Shown piece after piece: positions 34,901-45,706 of a stretch of DNA of 64,000 bases. Source of the stretch: Phoronis australis (taxonomy: Eukaryota > Phoronida > Phoronidae). Each line of letters begins with the position of its first letter. Positions within the stretch are counted from its first letter, which is position 1. Both the position numbers and the translations under genes were made by a program. Under the pieces are notes generated by a model. It was not told where the DNA came from, made no database searches, and saw nothing but the letters and a program-made list of their open reading frames with translations. The DNA lies in contig NMRA01000250.1 in the NCBI GenBank assembly GCA_002633005.1, positions 417,792 to 481,791 on the forward strand, in the 5' to 3' direction.

Positions 34901-36128
34901 TTGCGATCCTACCGGCGAACTTTGAAAGTTGAAGTTCCTGCCCTTTGCGTACGTGCTGCCGGGAACCAGCCATGCATTTGCCGTGTTGTTAAACATTAAA
35001 ATGTCAAATATGTGCACAAAGACTTTTAAATGTCATATCAGCAGCATTTATTTTTATCAAATACAAACAATAATTCATTGAATTACAAACGGTTTCAAGT
35101 AACGCCAATTAAAGACATAAGTGGTGGCATTTTGGAAGTGAACATTTGACTGACAAGACCGCAATGGCTCACCTTTGGCCTATTTAAAAATTATTGAGGT
35201 TATGAAGTCACATCAACTAGCGAGCGCGGTAAAAGTTGGAGCGTGCGCAGTACAAAAATTTTGATTTCACGATTTTGGGAACTGAAATAGGGACTGCTCG
35301 CAGAAAAAGTTTCATAACAGGAGTATTTGTTCGAGTTGGAAGAACTTAAACACATCGACAACCTCCTAAGGTGTTCGTCTATGCGCAACAGGTAGTTATA
35401 ACGTGACTTTGATGGTTTAGTCGGTGCGAGGCATAATTTGCCGAAAAGCTTCCAGCGTACAGAGCGCCTATAGCCTCTACATCGCCTCTGGTTCGGGCCA
35501 ACAGAGGCGATGGTCATTGCCTATTACAGTTACAGTCTACAGAGGTCCCGCATTTTGAGAACTTGAGTTTTCTCCACTGAATAACAGGCAACAATCTGGT
35601 TCTCAAAATGTAGGACCTGTGTAAGTGAGTATTTAAAAGCAAAGATTTAAAAACTAACCTCCTCGACCGACTTTAGCGTGTGATTGTGAAGTACATAAGA
35701 GGTGGAGGGATTTGGCGTTTCCTGGTCAGAGTGGAACTACACTTGTCTGGGTGGGAAGCCATAATCCACTTGTCCTCCCACAGAGCAAGACTGTCTAAAT
35801 ATTTGATGCATAGTCTCTCTGTCAGAGGCTGAGTTGACAATTTTGAGTTATTTATGAGGTCTGGTCAACCGGCTAAGTTCTAACTTGAAATGGAACTCGA
35901 TGTAAGAATAGTCGAAGCCGAAGCCGAAGGAAGCCGATAGGATAAGACTGAAATAATAGTGGGTTTACAACGTAAATTAAACTGATCCAATGTCTGTATG
36001 GAATCAAGTACATACTTGTTTATGTCTGCCTTTTCTGCAACCATTAAAAGAAGGATAATAGCATTGAAGAAAGGAATTCTTGGAATAAAAAGCAAAGTCG
36101 CCCAGCGGATCCAACTTTTGTACGCCAT
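31984..36128 (-). CDS. TMEM101: Transmembrane protein 101 orthologue (3 exons)
   Basis: A complete gene. Exon 1 is 36128-36016 (ATG, ends AA|GTATGT). Exon 2 is 34406-34226 (TTTTCAG|G to AAG|GTATTG). Exon 3 is 32475-31984 (TTTTCAG|ATG to TAG). Phases 2 and 0 agree and give 261 residues, close to the 257 I recall for human TMEM101. The product is a multi-pass membrane protein with about eight hydrophobic stretches. Family landmarks include AEKADINK near residue 32, VTFDTKAVYIQVGMAFVCG in exon 2, SPEDKLAF...LPGGQM near 150-165, and NFRYWTKRRGVDFWLHARL near 210-225. These line up with the human segments around EDRLAY..LPGGE and AYWHNTRRVEFW. The molecular function is not established; overexpression screens linked the human protein to NF-kB activation. 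Intron 1 carries a Mutator-like foldback element, intron 2 two tandem arrays. The exon 3 acceptor lies 26 bp from one array. Confidence 0.93.
32502..32796. repeat. 23-bp tandem repeat, about 13 copies, in TMEM101 intron 2
   Basis: The unit ttatccaataataataaacc plus ctg repeats with minor variation. On the transcribed strand each unit reads T-rich and then ggataacag, resembling a weak branch site and 3' splice site. It ends 26 bp before the real exon 3 acceptor. Confidence 0.95.
33048..33160. repeat. 29-bp tandem repeat, about 4 copies, in TMEM101 intron 2
   Basis: The unit cattagcaaatcacatttacc plus tgtctaat repeats 3.9 times with single-base changes. Confidence 0.95.
34589..35532. mobile_element. 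Mutator-like foldback element (926 bp) with 9-bp TSD
   Basis: Element 34598-35523 has long terminal inverted repeats of about 270 bp, beginning taggcaatgaccatcgcctc at both ends. Each TIR continues nearly identically to about 34870 / 35254. Exact 9-bp duplications ttacagtta flank it at 34589-34597 and 35524-35532. A long TIR with a 9-bp TSD is the signature of Mutator-like elements. The similar frames that open in both arms are the TIR read twice and have no transposase motif, so the copy is non-autonomous. Within each TIR a 10-bp palindrome (catcgcctct / agaggcgatg) forms its own small hairpin close to the end. It lies in TMEM101 intron 1. Confidence 0.88.
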
Positions 36129-36179
36129 GTTGAACTCCGCGCTTTCTTTTGTGAGTTTATTGTACTAAAGTGCAGTCCG

Positions 36180-36187
36180 TGACGTCA
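36180..36187. promoter_or_regulatory. CRE palindrome upstream of TMEM101
   Basis: TGACGTCA, the full cAMP-response element that CREB/ATF proteins bind, lies about 50 bp before the TMEM101 ATG in a more GC-rich stretch. The position suits a core-promoter element. That it is used is inference. Confidence 0.45.
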
Positions 36188-36189
36188 CA

Positions 36190-37302
36190 ACAAGGGTTTT
36201 CGCTGCCGGTCGGCACCGGGGTTCGCAGAAATAGACATTACAGTTTTGTTGGCGGTACCATATAGTTGTCATTTGTCCGTATTTTGGCGAGACCGTCCCC
36301 GCATTTCACGGAGGCTTTTGCCCCGTATCCCCGGCACCACATAGGCCTAGCGCCCTACTAAAAATCAGTTTCGAGCAGGCTAAAGTTTAGTGTAGTGATC
36401 ACCGGTAATCAAGTTTTCAGGCAAATACTGTTCCATCAGAAGTTCATACCCCCTGAATAGCCAAGTCTGAACGCGCCTGTAATTGAGGTACTCTTCTTGT
36501 CAGCACCTATTTCATACACATTTGCAGAAAAAGCCCAGATTTTTATGTGGTAGGAAAATAAAATTATTAAGCATTGTTTTCTCATGGATGCGCGCGTTCA
36601 ATGAAACGAGAGTGTGAGTGCAGAAATCGGATTACTGAAAGAGTTGAAATGCATATTTTCCATTCATCAAAAAGGTGTCACACGTCACCAAGGTTGTCAT
36701 TGGATTCATTTTGTCGACATAGAGTATACGTCAGAGTTTCAGTTAATTACGCTGGAGTCCCATCCAACGATTGTGTTCCCATGGTAACACAAATGACAAT
36801 CAACTTTTAACAGTGTAATGTACTTGTGTGCATTTGCCTGCCATTCAGTTACATAAATGTGTGCGTGCGTGTATGCGTGTGTGCGTACGTATCAATTAAC
36901 CATCAGCTAAATATAATGGATGCCTTTTCACTGATCTTTATTTTTGTTGAAGTGATTATAACCCTGTATTTCATTAAAGAAACTAGCATTTCGCTGAGAC
37001 CATTTACCATTACAAACTTGATCTCGATTTGTTTCTAACTCAAACGAGGCGTGATTTCTGTTGGCTTGAAAAAACTGACAGCAACTGCAAGATACTCGCT
37101 GCTGACAGTTAGTTATCGTTTGAGACCATGCTGGGTGCATAAAAGCACCCGCCGAGACGATCCAATGTGTAGAGCGTGGTTCCAAGCACGTAAAAACAAA
37201 CTATCAGTTCTTTTCAAATCAAACAATTACCACGTTTACTCCTATTAAGTGAAAATTTCCGAAAGAAATTGACTAGACCGCTTGTAAGCTCAATGCTATT
37301 TT
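36190..37302. other. Intergenic between TMEM101 and the coiled-coil gene
   Basis: GC-richer to about 36360 (likely TMEM101 promoter and 5' UTR), then AT-rich with a short TG/CG-rich tract near 36855-36890. No exon recognised. Confidence 0.4.
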
Positions 37303-37308
37303 TTTATT
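37303..37308 (-). terminator. Polyadenylation signal of the coiled-coil gene
   Basis: AATAAA on the minus strand about 170 bp after the stop codon at 37479. Confidence 0.4.
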
Positions 37309-37478
37309 CGCACTGCACGCATGGGAATCTTAATCACCGATAAGTATCAATTCCACACCAAAGTGGCTTTACGAAACCAATACGTGTGAAAAGTTTGCAA
37401 TCGTCCACGCTGATTCAAGTGACTATGGGTGTTTAGGTGAGACTGAATAAATTGCTCATCGTGTGGAAAATTAAAGTT

Positions 37479-38420
37479 TCAATTATTCAAAGAAGTTTTT
37501 CTAGTCGGCACAGCTGCTGAACTGGCGCGTCTCGTTGGTGGAGGAACCTGAACTAAAGATTGTCGGCGTTTAGTGACGGATGGCAGTAGCTTTGGTTTCG
37601 GTGGTGGTTTTTTCGCCAACTCCAAGAGCTGCTTTTCTTTCTGCAGTTCTTCATTTTCCTTAGCGAGCACCCACTGTTGATAAACGGATTGAGTGACCTT
37701 CGACTTTTCCTTCTTCAGTTCCTCAATATGTTTGATTTTTTCATGTTCTGTTAAGGACACATCTGCAAGAATGGCGTCTATTTGCTTCTCATGGTTATCC
37801 AGCCATTCCGCATACAGAGGAATCCTTTTGTGGCGTTGTTTCTCGGAAATTTCTTCTTGCTTTAAGGCAGTTAGTCTTTCATTCTCGGCTTTCTTTTGTT
37901 CAAGTGATAATCTACCCGCAACTTCAGTACACCACTCGACGTATGTTTTCGTTCCTTGGATGTGTGCTCTTCTTTCTTTATCGATTTCTTGAAGATGTTC
38001 GAGAAACTGCAGTTCTTTCTCTCGTTTCTGTTGAAATACTTTATTTTGTAACCAGTCTTGAAAGTTTCTTCGTCGTTCTTCTTCCGTAGTGTTATGAGTA
38101 TCTGGCTTGGCACCAACGCTGCGACGTGCAATCCTCGGCGACAAGCTCAGACGTCTGATAACAGGAGCTGATTGTCGTCTGTAGTTCGAACTGTCGGACG
38201 AGTTGGATGAAATCGAAGCAGTCAAGATTTCCTTGTTCTTGCGTACACGTGGTGACGATGGTCGAGACGAAAATGACGATATTCGTCGTCTAATTAAGGG
38301 CGACCAAACTGCAGGTGAGGCACCATTGACGTGGTTCTGTTCTTGTATCGTTTTTTCAGCTGTCGGCAAAAGTGTTTCAACAATAACTGGAATTTCTTTC
38401 TTCGCGGCTTCCATTGTCAT
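37479..38420 (-). CDS. Coiled-coil Trp-repeat protein, CCDC34/CCDC181-like
   Basis: An intact frame of 313 residues in one coding exon. An in-frame TGA lies just before the ATG, and a good acceptor (ttattttcag) sits 10 bases upstream of it, so the 5' UTR is probably spliced. Residues 1-105 are Ser/Arg-rich and disordered, with several RRxS sites (for example RRRISSF, RRLSLSP). Residues 112-280 are highly charged helical coiled coil with regularly spaced tryptophans: FQDWLQNK, YVEWCTEV, YAEWLDNH, YQQWVLAK. The tail is Pro/Lys-rich (KKPPPKPK) and again basic. Spaced W-L/K motifs in a charged helix recall CCDC34/CCDC181-type proteins of cilia and flagella, but I cannot decide the orthologue. MEAAKKE, two codons later, has the better start context. 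An overlapping out-of-frame ATG at 38427 opens a 16-codon uORF. Confidence 0.85.
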   Translation of the reverse strand: MTMEAAKKEIPVIVETLLPTAEKTIQEQNHVNGASPAVWSPLIRRRISSFSSRPSSPRVRKNKEILTASISSNSSDSSNYRRQSAPVIRRLSLSPRIARRSVGAKPDTHNTTEEERRRNFQDWLQNKVFQQKREKELQFLEHLQEIDKERRAHIQGTKTYVEWCTEVAGRLSLEQKKAENERLTALKQEEISEKQRHKRIPLYAEWLDNHEKQIDAILADVSLTEHEKIKHIEELKKEKSKVTQSVYQQWVLAKENEELQKEKQLLELAKKPPPKPKLLPSVTKRRQSLVQVPPPTRRASSAAVPTRKTSLNN

Positions 38421-38623
38421 GGCTCATGCCTGAAAATAAAATTGCCACACTGACTAGACACCCGCTATAGCTCTGCAATAAACTTAGTACCCGTGCTATC
38501 AAACATATGTGACCCAAAATTTGCATGCCTATGAAATACACGTGATAATCAAATGGACTAAATCATATTTTGTTCAATGAAGTTTAGCATGCCTGGACCT
38601 GAAAAGTTATAATGAAGATGTTA

Positions 38624-38978
38624 GGGCTCGAGATCTAATCTTATAAGTCGAAATCGAAATCGAAATTATTTTTGTCATTTTCTGTTCTGTTCTTTTACAA
38701 ATTCAAGATAAGTGTTTAATAGCCTACGATCGAGTAAATTATGGTTTATGCATATGAATTTCTAGTCCATGCACTTCATGGTCGCAATATCTGTGCCACA
38801 CACTTGAGTAAAAACTCGAAAATTCGAGTCCAGACTCGGACTTTTAGCCTTAATTCTGAAGTCATCAAGTGCAAAGTTTTTCACTCAAACACAGAATAAT
38901 AGATATTTATCTCGAGTTCGCATGAAAATAGAATAAAAAATGACAAACATAATTTTGAGTTCGATTTCTAGTCATGTC
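38624..38978. mobile_element. Foldback family A, copy 2
   Basis: The left arm gggctcgagatctaatct...tcgaaattatttttgtcatt pairs with the right arm gacaaacataattttgagttcga...ctagtc. The central core ttgagtaaaaactcgaaaat...cgagtccagactcg matches the copy at 45707-46109. Confidence 0.6.
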
Positions 38979-39106
38979 CATTAATTAAGAAAGAAATGTA
39001 TGCCATTGACAAGGTGCTTTTTCGTAGCTTGTCGGTCGTTTCTACGAAGTCCTTTTCGCCTTTGTGTATCTTACTAACATTGAAAAAAATTATGACTGTA
39101 TCCTGT

Positions 39107-39510
39107 GCCTGGTTTCACGTAACAGTCTCAAATAGGGACTCAACTAAGTTTCCTAAATATTTTGCGTATTTGTTTTGTTTTTTATTCACGGATGTATTAT
39201 TTTGCCCATCATTTTTTCTTTTTTATGAACTCGTCTTTAGCTAATGATATTTTCTTGTCATATAACTAAAAACTGATCCCCTAACTGAGTCACAGAATTA
39301 GGGGCTTAGTCCTTAAATTATGGGCGTTTCAATAATATTGATAATTCTACCTAAACTTCACTCTCGATTTGTATCAAAGACAAAAATTGGCATAGTAATA
39401 ACACTCAAACGGCATACGATAGGACAATCAATGTTTTCACAGGCCCACAAATACACAGTAGATTTGACGAACCTAGTTGAGTCCCCATTTAGGACTGCTT
39501 CAGGCAATCA
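39107..39510 (+). mobile_element. Inverted-repeat family F, copy 2
   Basis: The left terminus tgcctggtttcacgtaacag and the right terminus cttcaggcaatcaggta are inverted matches that extend through aatagggactcaactaagtt / aacctagttgagtccccatt. The interior matches 18743-19162 in opposite orientation. Confidence 0.6.
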
Positions 39511-39514
39511 GGTA

Positions 39515-41803
39515 CAGGTTCGAATTCTAGAGCAACTAAAGGGCTTATTTCAGAAAACATCTTTACTCGCCGATAATGTCACTTCAAGGCGATGATCACT
39601 GACAGGGGTCCAGGATTTTAGTATCCGCCAGTACGATGCCAGTTATTCAGTTGAGGAAACATCTACACACTCCGATTGCCCGCATACGATTGCCGTATAC
39701 GACAAATGGGGAGTCTAGACAACACGTGTTCCGACACAGTCTCGAACTGAAATTCGCATACGAAATCGTAAACGACAATAGGAATGTGTAGACAACGACC
39801 CGAAAGTCGTATACAGAGTAATTTATAAAAACACAGTGTCTTGACAGTACAGCTTAACAATTTGAAAACATTTTTAGTTTACACTCTGTTATTTCCCAAA
39901 CTTCGAATTTCAGTTAGATTTCATGTAAAATACGCACATTTTAAGAAATTCAAATATTCAATGATTTTACGTTAATGCGGTGTCAGTTGTTTACCTGTTT
40001 CATTCGCCATGCATCTATTGCAAAAACGTTGAGCCCAAATGATTGGCTTTGTACTTGAGTGCAATTTAGCATACATCACCATGTTGACGTTTGTGGGCTG
40101 ATAAAATTTATTGCCTGAACTTGACTTAGATATTTTATTAACCAAAATCATTTATTGCTACTTTGAGTGATAAGAATACACGTGTACCTTTTAGTAACTG
40201 GTTATTTTGATCCCTATTACGTTCCACTTTTTTGAAAAATGTTTCCAGTACGGGTAAAGGCTTTCATGACTAGGTACCTTTATCTAACAGCAGCTCACCG
40301 GCCCGGTGGACACCCTCTGTGAACGGGCCTCAGTGAGGGTAAACTAATGATGATGCGAGACGAAACAATATAACTGTGAAACAAACATAAACATGACAAT
40401 ATGCATATAGCTTGTGCTGATTTCTCAAACCTCGAACAAGTTGATACCTGAGAATGAACAAAGAACACAATGTGTAAACTAGAGATTTGCCTCAAATGAG
40501 ACCATCCGTCTGACGGCATTATAAGATATCTGAGCCAGTCGCGCTGCCTTTCGGTTCGACCGGCTAATTGTTTTTGTCATACTCTCCGATCGACTGATGG
40601 ATGCTTTGATAAATGGATGAATGGTTTGCCTTCTGATTTTAATGAATAACTGAAGAACAGTAATTTCGGTTCTCCACCCAACTTTCAATATATGAAGATG
40701 ATTTTACTTCGCGGAACGCTATTGATTTCTGATGAAATCGGCACCGATAGGTTCCTCAGCATGACGTCATTTTCGACCCCTTGACTTCTGCTCTCGAGTA
40801 CCACAATTTTTGCTTTGCGCTCCATGGGAATCGACCATATCATGCCGATTTCTCTTGAAATAAAAAGTAAATATCAAGGATATGTGGTCAGTGCGGGTTT
40901 GTTTTGGACATGGAATCTTTCAGTTTTATTATATTAGACTATGTGGAGCTTTGATGTGCTTATTTTTAATCACAAGCATTTCATAGTAATCTTCTGACCC
41001 CCAAGTGCCTCTTGATCACACGATATGCTGCACATGCACAGGGTCAACAGTGTTATGAAGAGATGTTTTCGTAAACACAGTGATTGTTTACGTTTCATAA
41101 ATTCATCCAAAACACAATTTTCCGGTTTTGATATTTGGACGTATGGAGTTATGTTCCGTGACAAGTATAATGAACGCAATCACACAGAAAATAAGTAGAT
41201 TGGACGAACTGATGGCCTTTAAAGCCTAACTTCAACGGAATTTTGTTATTTTGATGTATTGGGCTAACCAGATTAGTAAAATAAGAAAACGCGAGTTCAA
41301 CCTCGCAAATGTAAGCCCGTCAAAGGATAAGTGAAGCTGCGTTTTCGTGTCATGTTGCGTCAATGCGAGATCCCAGTACAAACAACAAAAGGCCGATTAC
41401 AGTTGTATTGAATAGGAGTCTGAATAGAACACCACTGCGTGCGGGTGTTATTCGCAGCCGTTTGAATTAAAAAAGTGATTCTCGCGGTGACGTAGACAAA
41501 AGCAAGTCAATACGCCTAACAGTTCGTGACATTTAGCAATTTATGGCACTAGTGGACTCAGAGCGATTACTGTAGGAACCAAATTTACTGGTGTTGCCGT
41601 TCAAGATAGGCTTTAAGATGGCAGACACCAGCAGCCGGGTTTCGTGATGACTGACAAGCCAACTCAAGTAGCAAAACAAATTTTGCATTTTGATGGTTCC
41701 CGCGGCAGAATCTAGATTACAATCTACCAGAGTGTAAACATCCGTCCACAGTCAGGGGACTTCAGGATTCACTAATGCTTTGCTACTGCGACGATCGCGA
41801 GTC
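39515..41803. other. No gene recognised
   Basis: No exon with paired splice sites or a known domain found on either strand. Confidence 0.4.
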
Positions 41804-42126
41804 CCTTATGAAGCGCCAAAGCGTTCAAACGAGTAACTTTTTGCGCGCTGAAATGTGCTTAGTTTTGCTTATCTACGCGTACTTTTAATCAGTTCATATA
41901 GTCCAATCACACCCGTGCTCTCAAACTTAATTGATTAAGAGCAGAACGAGGCTTGTTTAAAAACTAAAAGTACGAGTAGATTAAGCAAAAGCACCCGTAA
42001 ATTACGCAAAATTCAGGTAGATTAAACAAAATTACACGTGTATAAGCAAATGTAACCGCAGATTAAGCACATTTTAATGCACAAAAAGTTACTTGTTTAA
42101 GAACACTTTGGCGCTTCATAAGTCCC
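41804..42126. mobile_element. Inverted-repeat foldback element (about 320 bp)
   Basis: The left arm cttatgaagcgccaaagcgt...gagtaactttttg.gc...aaatgtgctta pairs with the right arm read in reverse (cttatgaagcgccaaagtgt, then aagtaactttttgtgcatta). The right arm holds extra degenerate repeats of agattaagcaaaa. No secure target duplication. Single copy in this window. Confidence 0.65.
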
Positions 42127-42869
42127 ATATTTCACTACATGAAGCGTTGAACGAGTGGAACGCACGCGTTGTCAAAAGAACACGTTTGATTACCACGACT
42201 GAAACCCGTCGTTGTACTATAATCTGAGCGTGGTCTATTAGCGACTATCGGATTCACTGCACGCGTGCATTTACACACCAACGATTGCATTGCACACGTA
42301 GACTACTGAACGAATGCCAATGCACCCGTATGAACGAGTACAATGATTATGTACGCATTTTCAAAGGAACACCTTGACGCCCGATACTGTACTACCTGTA
42401 AATGTGTATTGGTCACGTTTCTGTCAACTCATCTGGCTGGCAAAGGTAAGCAGCCAGCATATGGACCAACTTCCATGCACTGGTTGTACCTCTAATCCTT
42501 TATTTGGACATTGTGAACACATGTCCAGATAAACACCAATTTGTCAGCCGTGCAAAATGGGAAGCATTGTCCAACTCAAATATGACGAAAAACCTGTTTC
42601 ACGATATATTAACTATACTGGACGTATTTTCACCATGCTGGAATGCTTTTCGAGACACAATAGGTCCTCACAATGTTTTTCATCTCATTTATCCCAAGAC
42701 AATACTTGACACAATAGGTGCCACCAAGCGGTGAACTTTTTGTTACCCTATTTGGGTTAGGCTGAACGATCAAGGAAGCAACGACGAAAGCAGAATTCAA
42801 GGTATGACGGTGAAAAAATGACGCTCGGGAATATTATTTCTCATGGACGTTTGACCTCATTTGGCCTAA
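42127..42869. other. No gene recognised
   Basis: The plus frame at 42504-42734 has no recognisable domain or splice support. Confidence 0.4.
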
Positions 42870-43310
42870 AGAAACTAAGGCTACATTTTTGGGTTATGTA
42901 CGACCCAACGAAATGTCCAGTTCGGAACATCGTACGGTTTACCGGATTTATAAGAATGCAATGCTTTGTACATTGTTCTCTAAAACTTACAAAGAATTGT
43001 GTTTAAAATGTTCCTCCACTTGTGCATGAGAGCATGCGCGCACACAGTCTTTAATGTGGGGTTGCCCGAATTTCTGGCGATGTGGACCTTTTGCTGACAA
43101 AAAAGCGGGAGGACGAAAAAAAAACGTGGTACCACCTCCACTGGGCGCTTGTGCCTTTTCAGTGGACTTTTGTCTCNTAGAACTTATATGAATTTTATGA
43201 AAAAATCATTAGTTGCATGAAACAAAAACGATATTTTAGAAAACTAACAACGCCTTTGAGATCTCATCTTGTCATTTTTTAAGTATTTTATACCAAAATA
43301 AAAAGTACAA
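42870..43310 (+). repeat. Repeat family D, copy 3, split by a family C insertion
   Basis: The left part (gacccaacgaaatgtccagtt...gtttaaaatgttcctccact) and the right part (atgaattttatgaaaaaatc...acgatatttta.aaaactaacaac) match consecutive parts of 61740-62060. They are separated here by about 150 bp of family C. Confidence 0.6.
43031..43177 (+). mobile_element. Repeat family C (MITE-like), copy 4, nested in family D
   Basis: catgcgcgcacacagtcttt, then gcccgaatttctggcgatgt and ggacttttgtctc, follow the family order. The copy ends at an N (43177), so its right terminus is missing from the assembly. Confidence 0.55.
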
Positions 43311-44269
43311 TAATAGACCTTCACACGCAGTCGTCATTTCAAAAAAGTGCCTCATTTTAGATTTATGCAAAATTGATTGAATACACGACTCTTGACGTTA
43401 TTAACAATTTTCATTCCGTTCCGTTCGTATCCTCGGAACAAAGTTTGATACTCAACAATATAATTAAGACATAGTTATAACGAGGAACGCGAAAAGTCAC
43501 ATTTTGCCTTGTGATTAAGCATAGAATCCATTGTTTTTTAAAATCTAAAAGGAAGTTCTTTGTAACATGGTGACGCTAAAGCATGGTTTAGTGTGTGGCA
43601 GCTCTTGCTATTTCGTATTCACGACTTTTCCAACATGTTTCTTGATGTCTTTTTTCACGAATCAAAGTGACTTTTAAATCTTAAATGACTTAAGACAGTA
43701 ATTTGGTCTTGCGCTCCCTCATTACAAATGTTTTCAAATGTTTAGTCAAATAATTATGAGCGTATCACAGTATAGAAATAATTCATAGAATAATCTCAGT
43801 TAGTATGTTCTCAGAGGCTCTGCACTTTTACTATAATGAAATTCGATGATTTTCAGAAATAGTTTTGTGGTGCGTAAAACCAAATTTCTGACTCCAGTCT
43901 GAAGTCACTTTTCATGGAAGAAACTCCAGGTCTCGGGGTATAATCTCCGAGCTTGGACACTAACTCGACATTTTTGTTGACATTTTCCTTCACCTTTGGT
44001 GCGAACTCTTTAGTTAAAATGCATGTCTATTATTTTGTCTTGTGGCACATTATTTCCGCTCTTGATTCACTAAAACATCATTTAAAGCTACAACATCGGA
44101 ATTTGAACTCGAAATATCTTTTCACTAGAAAGAAATCTCGAAATCATTTCTAACATTTTCCATTGTACCATGTTCGTCTGCGTTACCGCCCAGGGCGCTT
44201 AAATTGGGAATCTAGAAAAACAGGGGTGGGCGGTAAGCCGAGCATGGGCCGTAACCCAGATGAGTACGG
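43311..44269. other. No gene recognised
   Basis: AT-rich; no supported exon. Confidence 0.4.
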
Positions 44270-44625
44270 TACTTTACTACAAACTCACGATAAGTGTCCG
44301 TTAGTCTGTTGTCGAGTATATTATGGTTTACGTGTATGACTGTGTCACCCTATTTAGAATTGGTGACCCCAGCATTAAAGCTATAAATTCCAGTCTGGAC
44401 TAGGAGTTTTTACTCGAAATTTCGAGTTTTCACTCGAGTTTGCAGCTCGGATCTAGGAGCTATCTAGTGCGAATTTGAACTGTCCACTCATCTGGCCGGT
44501 AACCCCTTATAACGCACTCGAGCACAGAGTAATAGATAATTATCTTGGGTTCGTAATAAAAGAGAACGGAAGTTTTCAAAAATATATTCAAGTTCAATAT
44601 CGAGTAAAAAGTATATACTCAGGTC
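44270..44625. mobile_element. Foldback family A, copy 3
   Basis: Carries the palindromic core gagtttttactcgaaatttcg (about 44404-44424), the left landmark gataagtgtccgttagtctg and the right landmark ctcgagcacagagtaataga, as in the copy at 45707-46109. The outer arms are decayed. Confidence 0.55.
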
Positions 44626-44907
44626 CCTGGTTAGCAGTTCGAATCTAAAGCTCATCAAGTGCGAATGTGAACTAAAATTTCGTCTGTATGAATCGTAACA
44701 TAATTTAGCACACAAACACAAACACACCATGACTTCGTTCCGCAGAAAAGAACTGTAATAAATGATTTCAACTTCGAGTTTAGAACCCGGGCTTAGATTA
44801 GAACTAGATCAAGTTTTGATCTCACACTACGGCTGTACGTCACCGGTTAATGCGTTTGTTGTCATCGTTTAGTATCAAATACTGAAAGTCTAAAACGTAG
44901 AAATTAC

Positions 44908-45188
44908 CTTGAATTACCGTCTGTTGGTATAAGCCGTCTCAAGTCATGTTTGTTGCCTGCCAGTGGTCCTTCAAAACTCCACTCCCCGTTATCAACAAAA
45001 ATAAATTTATGGTACTTTTTCGTGGTGAGAGTGTTTGCAAAATACCCCAATAAAATCACAAACACCACTCCCAGTGAAGTTGATCTATGGTGTTCAATCG
45101 CCAATCGACCTATGGCGTCTTCGTAACGGTAGATCAACCACCGGTACAGAGGTGATCTTGTGTAATGCTGAAGATCACCTCTTAGCAT
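44908..45188 (-). CDS. Possible first exon of a type II membrane protein
   Basis: A minus-strand ATG opens 93 codons. After about 40 mostly polar residues comes one hydrophobic span (TSLGVVFVILLGYFANTL), then a luminal-type stretch KKYHKFIFVDNGEWSFEG and GNKHDLRRLIPTDGNS. A donor AAG|GTAATT closes it in phase 2. A short N-terminus, a signal anchor and then a stem is the layout of Golgi glycosyl- or sulfotransferases, but no family motif is visible and the ATG context is weak. It could be chance. Confidence 0.28.
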
Positions 45189-45514
45189 TTGTCGAATTCA
45201 AAGCCAAATTCAGCCACATTTAGAAAATTGCGAATTATGTACTTTCAATGCTGATAAGGGCACCATTCGTCACAATTATTAGTTTTAAATTCATTTCTGC
45301 AGTACTAATGAATTGCAAAACCACTTTGATTGCATACAGGGCTACTTCACTTATCGTTTGTTGCCTTGAACGCAATGAGATGTTTTTGATAAGAAACTTG
45401 TGACTGAGGATTGATCCTCGAAGGATAATCCCATTGAAGACACCGCAGCGCCATCTTTGGAAACCAGTGTTTACAGTTTGTTCATGTTTTGGCGTGGAAT
45501 TCATTGTTTTGACT

Positions 45515-45690
45515 GCTTAAGGTTGGTTAACTTCGGAGCATCATATCTCAGAAATGGCTCATTAGATTCATTTGAAGCTCTCACAAAGTATTCACTGTGC
45601 AATTTTCCTCAAAAACGGTTTCATAAATTCTGTCAAGTTGAATCACTTAAAATTTATGAGGAGCTTTTCAACATAGGACTTATACGACAG
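45515..45690 (+). repeat. Repeat family D, copy 4 (partial)
   Basis: acttcggagcatcatatctc, gattcatttgaagctctcac and ctcaaaaacggttt follow the left half of the 61740-62060 copy. The 126-codon plus frame over this region and the next element is not a gene. Confidence 0.5.
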
Positions 45691-45706
45691 ATGTTTATGG
45701 AAATCT

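Noticed and set aside
34604-34999. 131-codon plus frame, echoed on the minus strand at 35200-35517
   Set aside because: The same terminal inverted repeat read from each end of the foldback element; no transposase motif.
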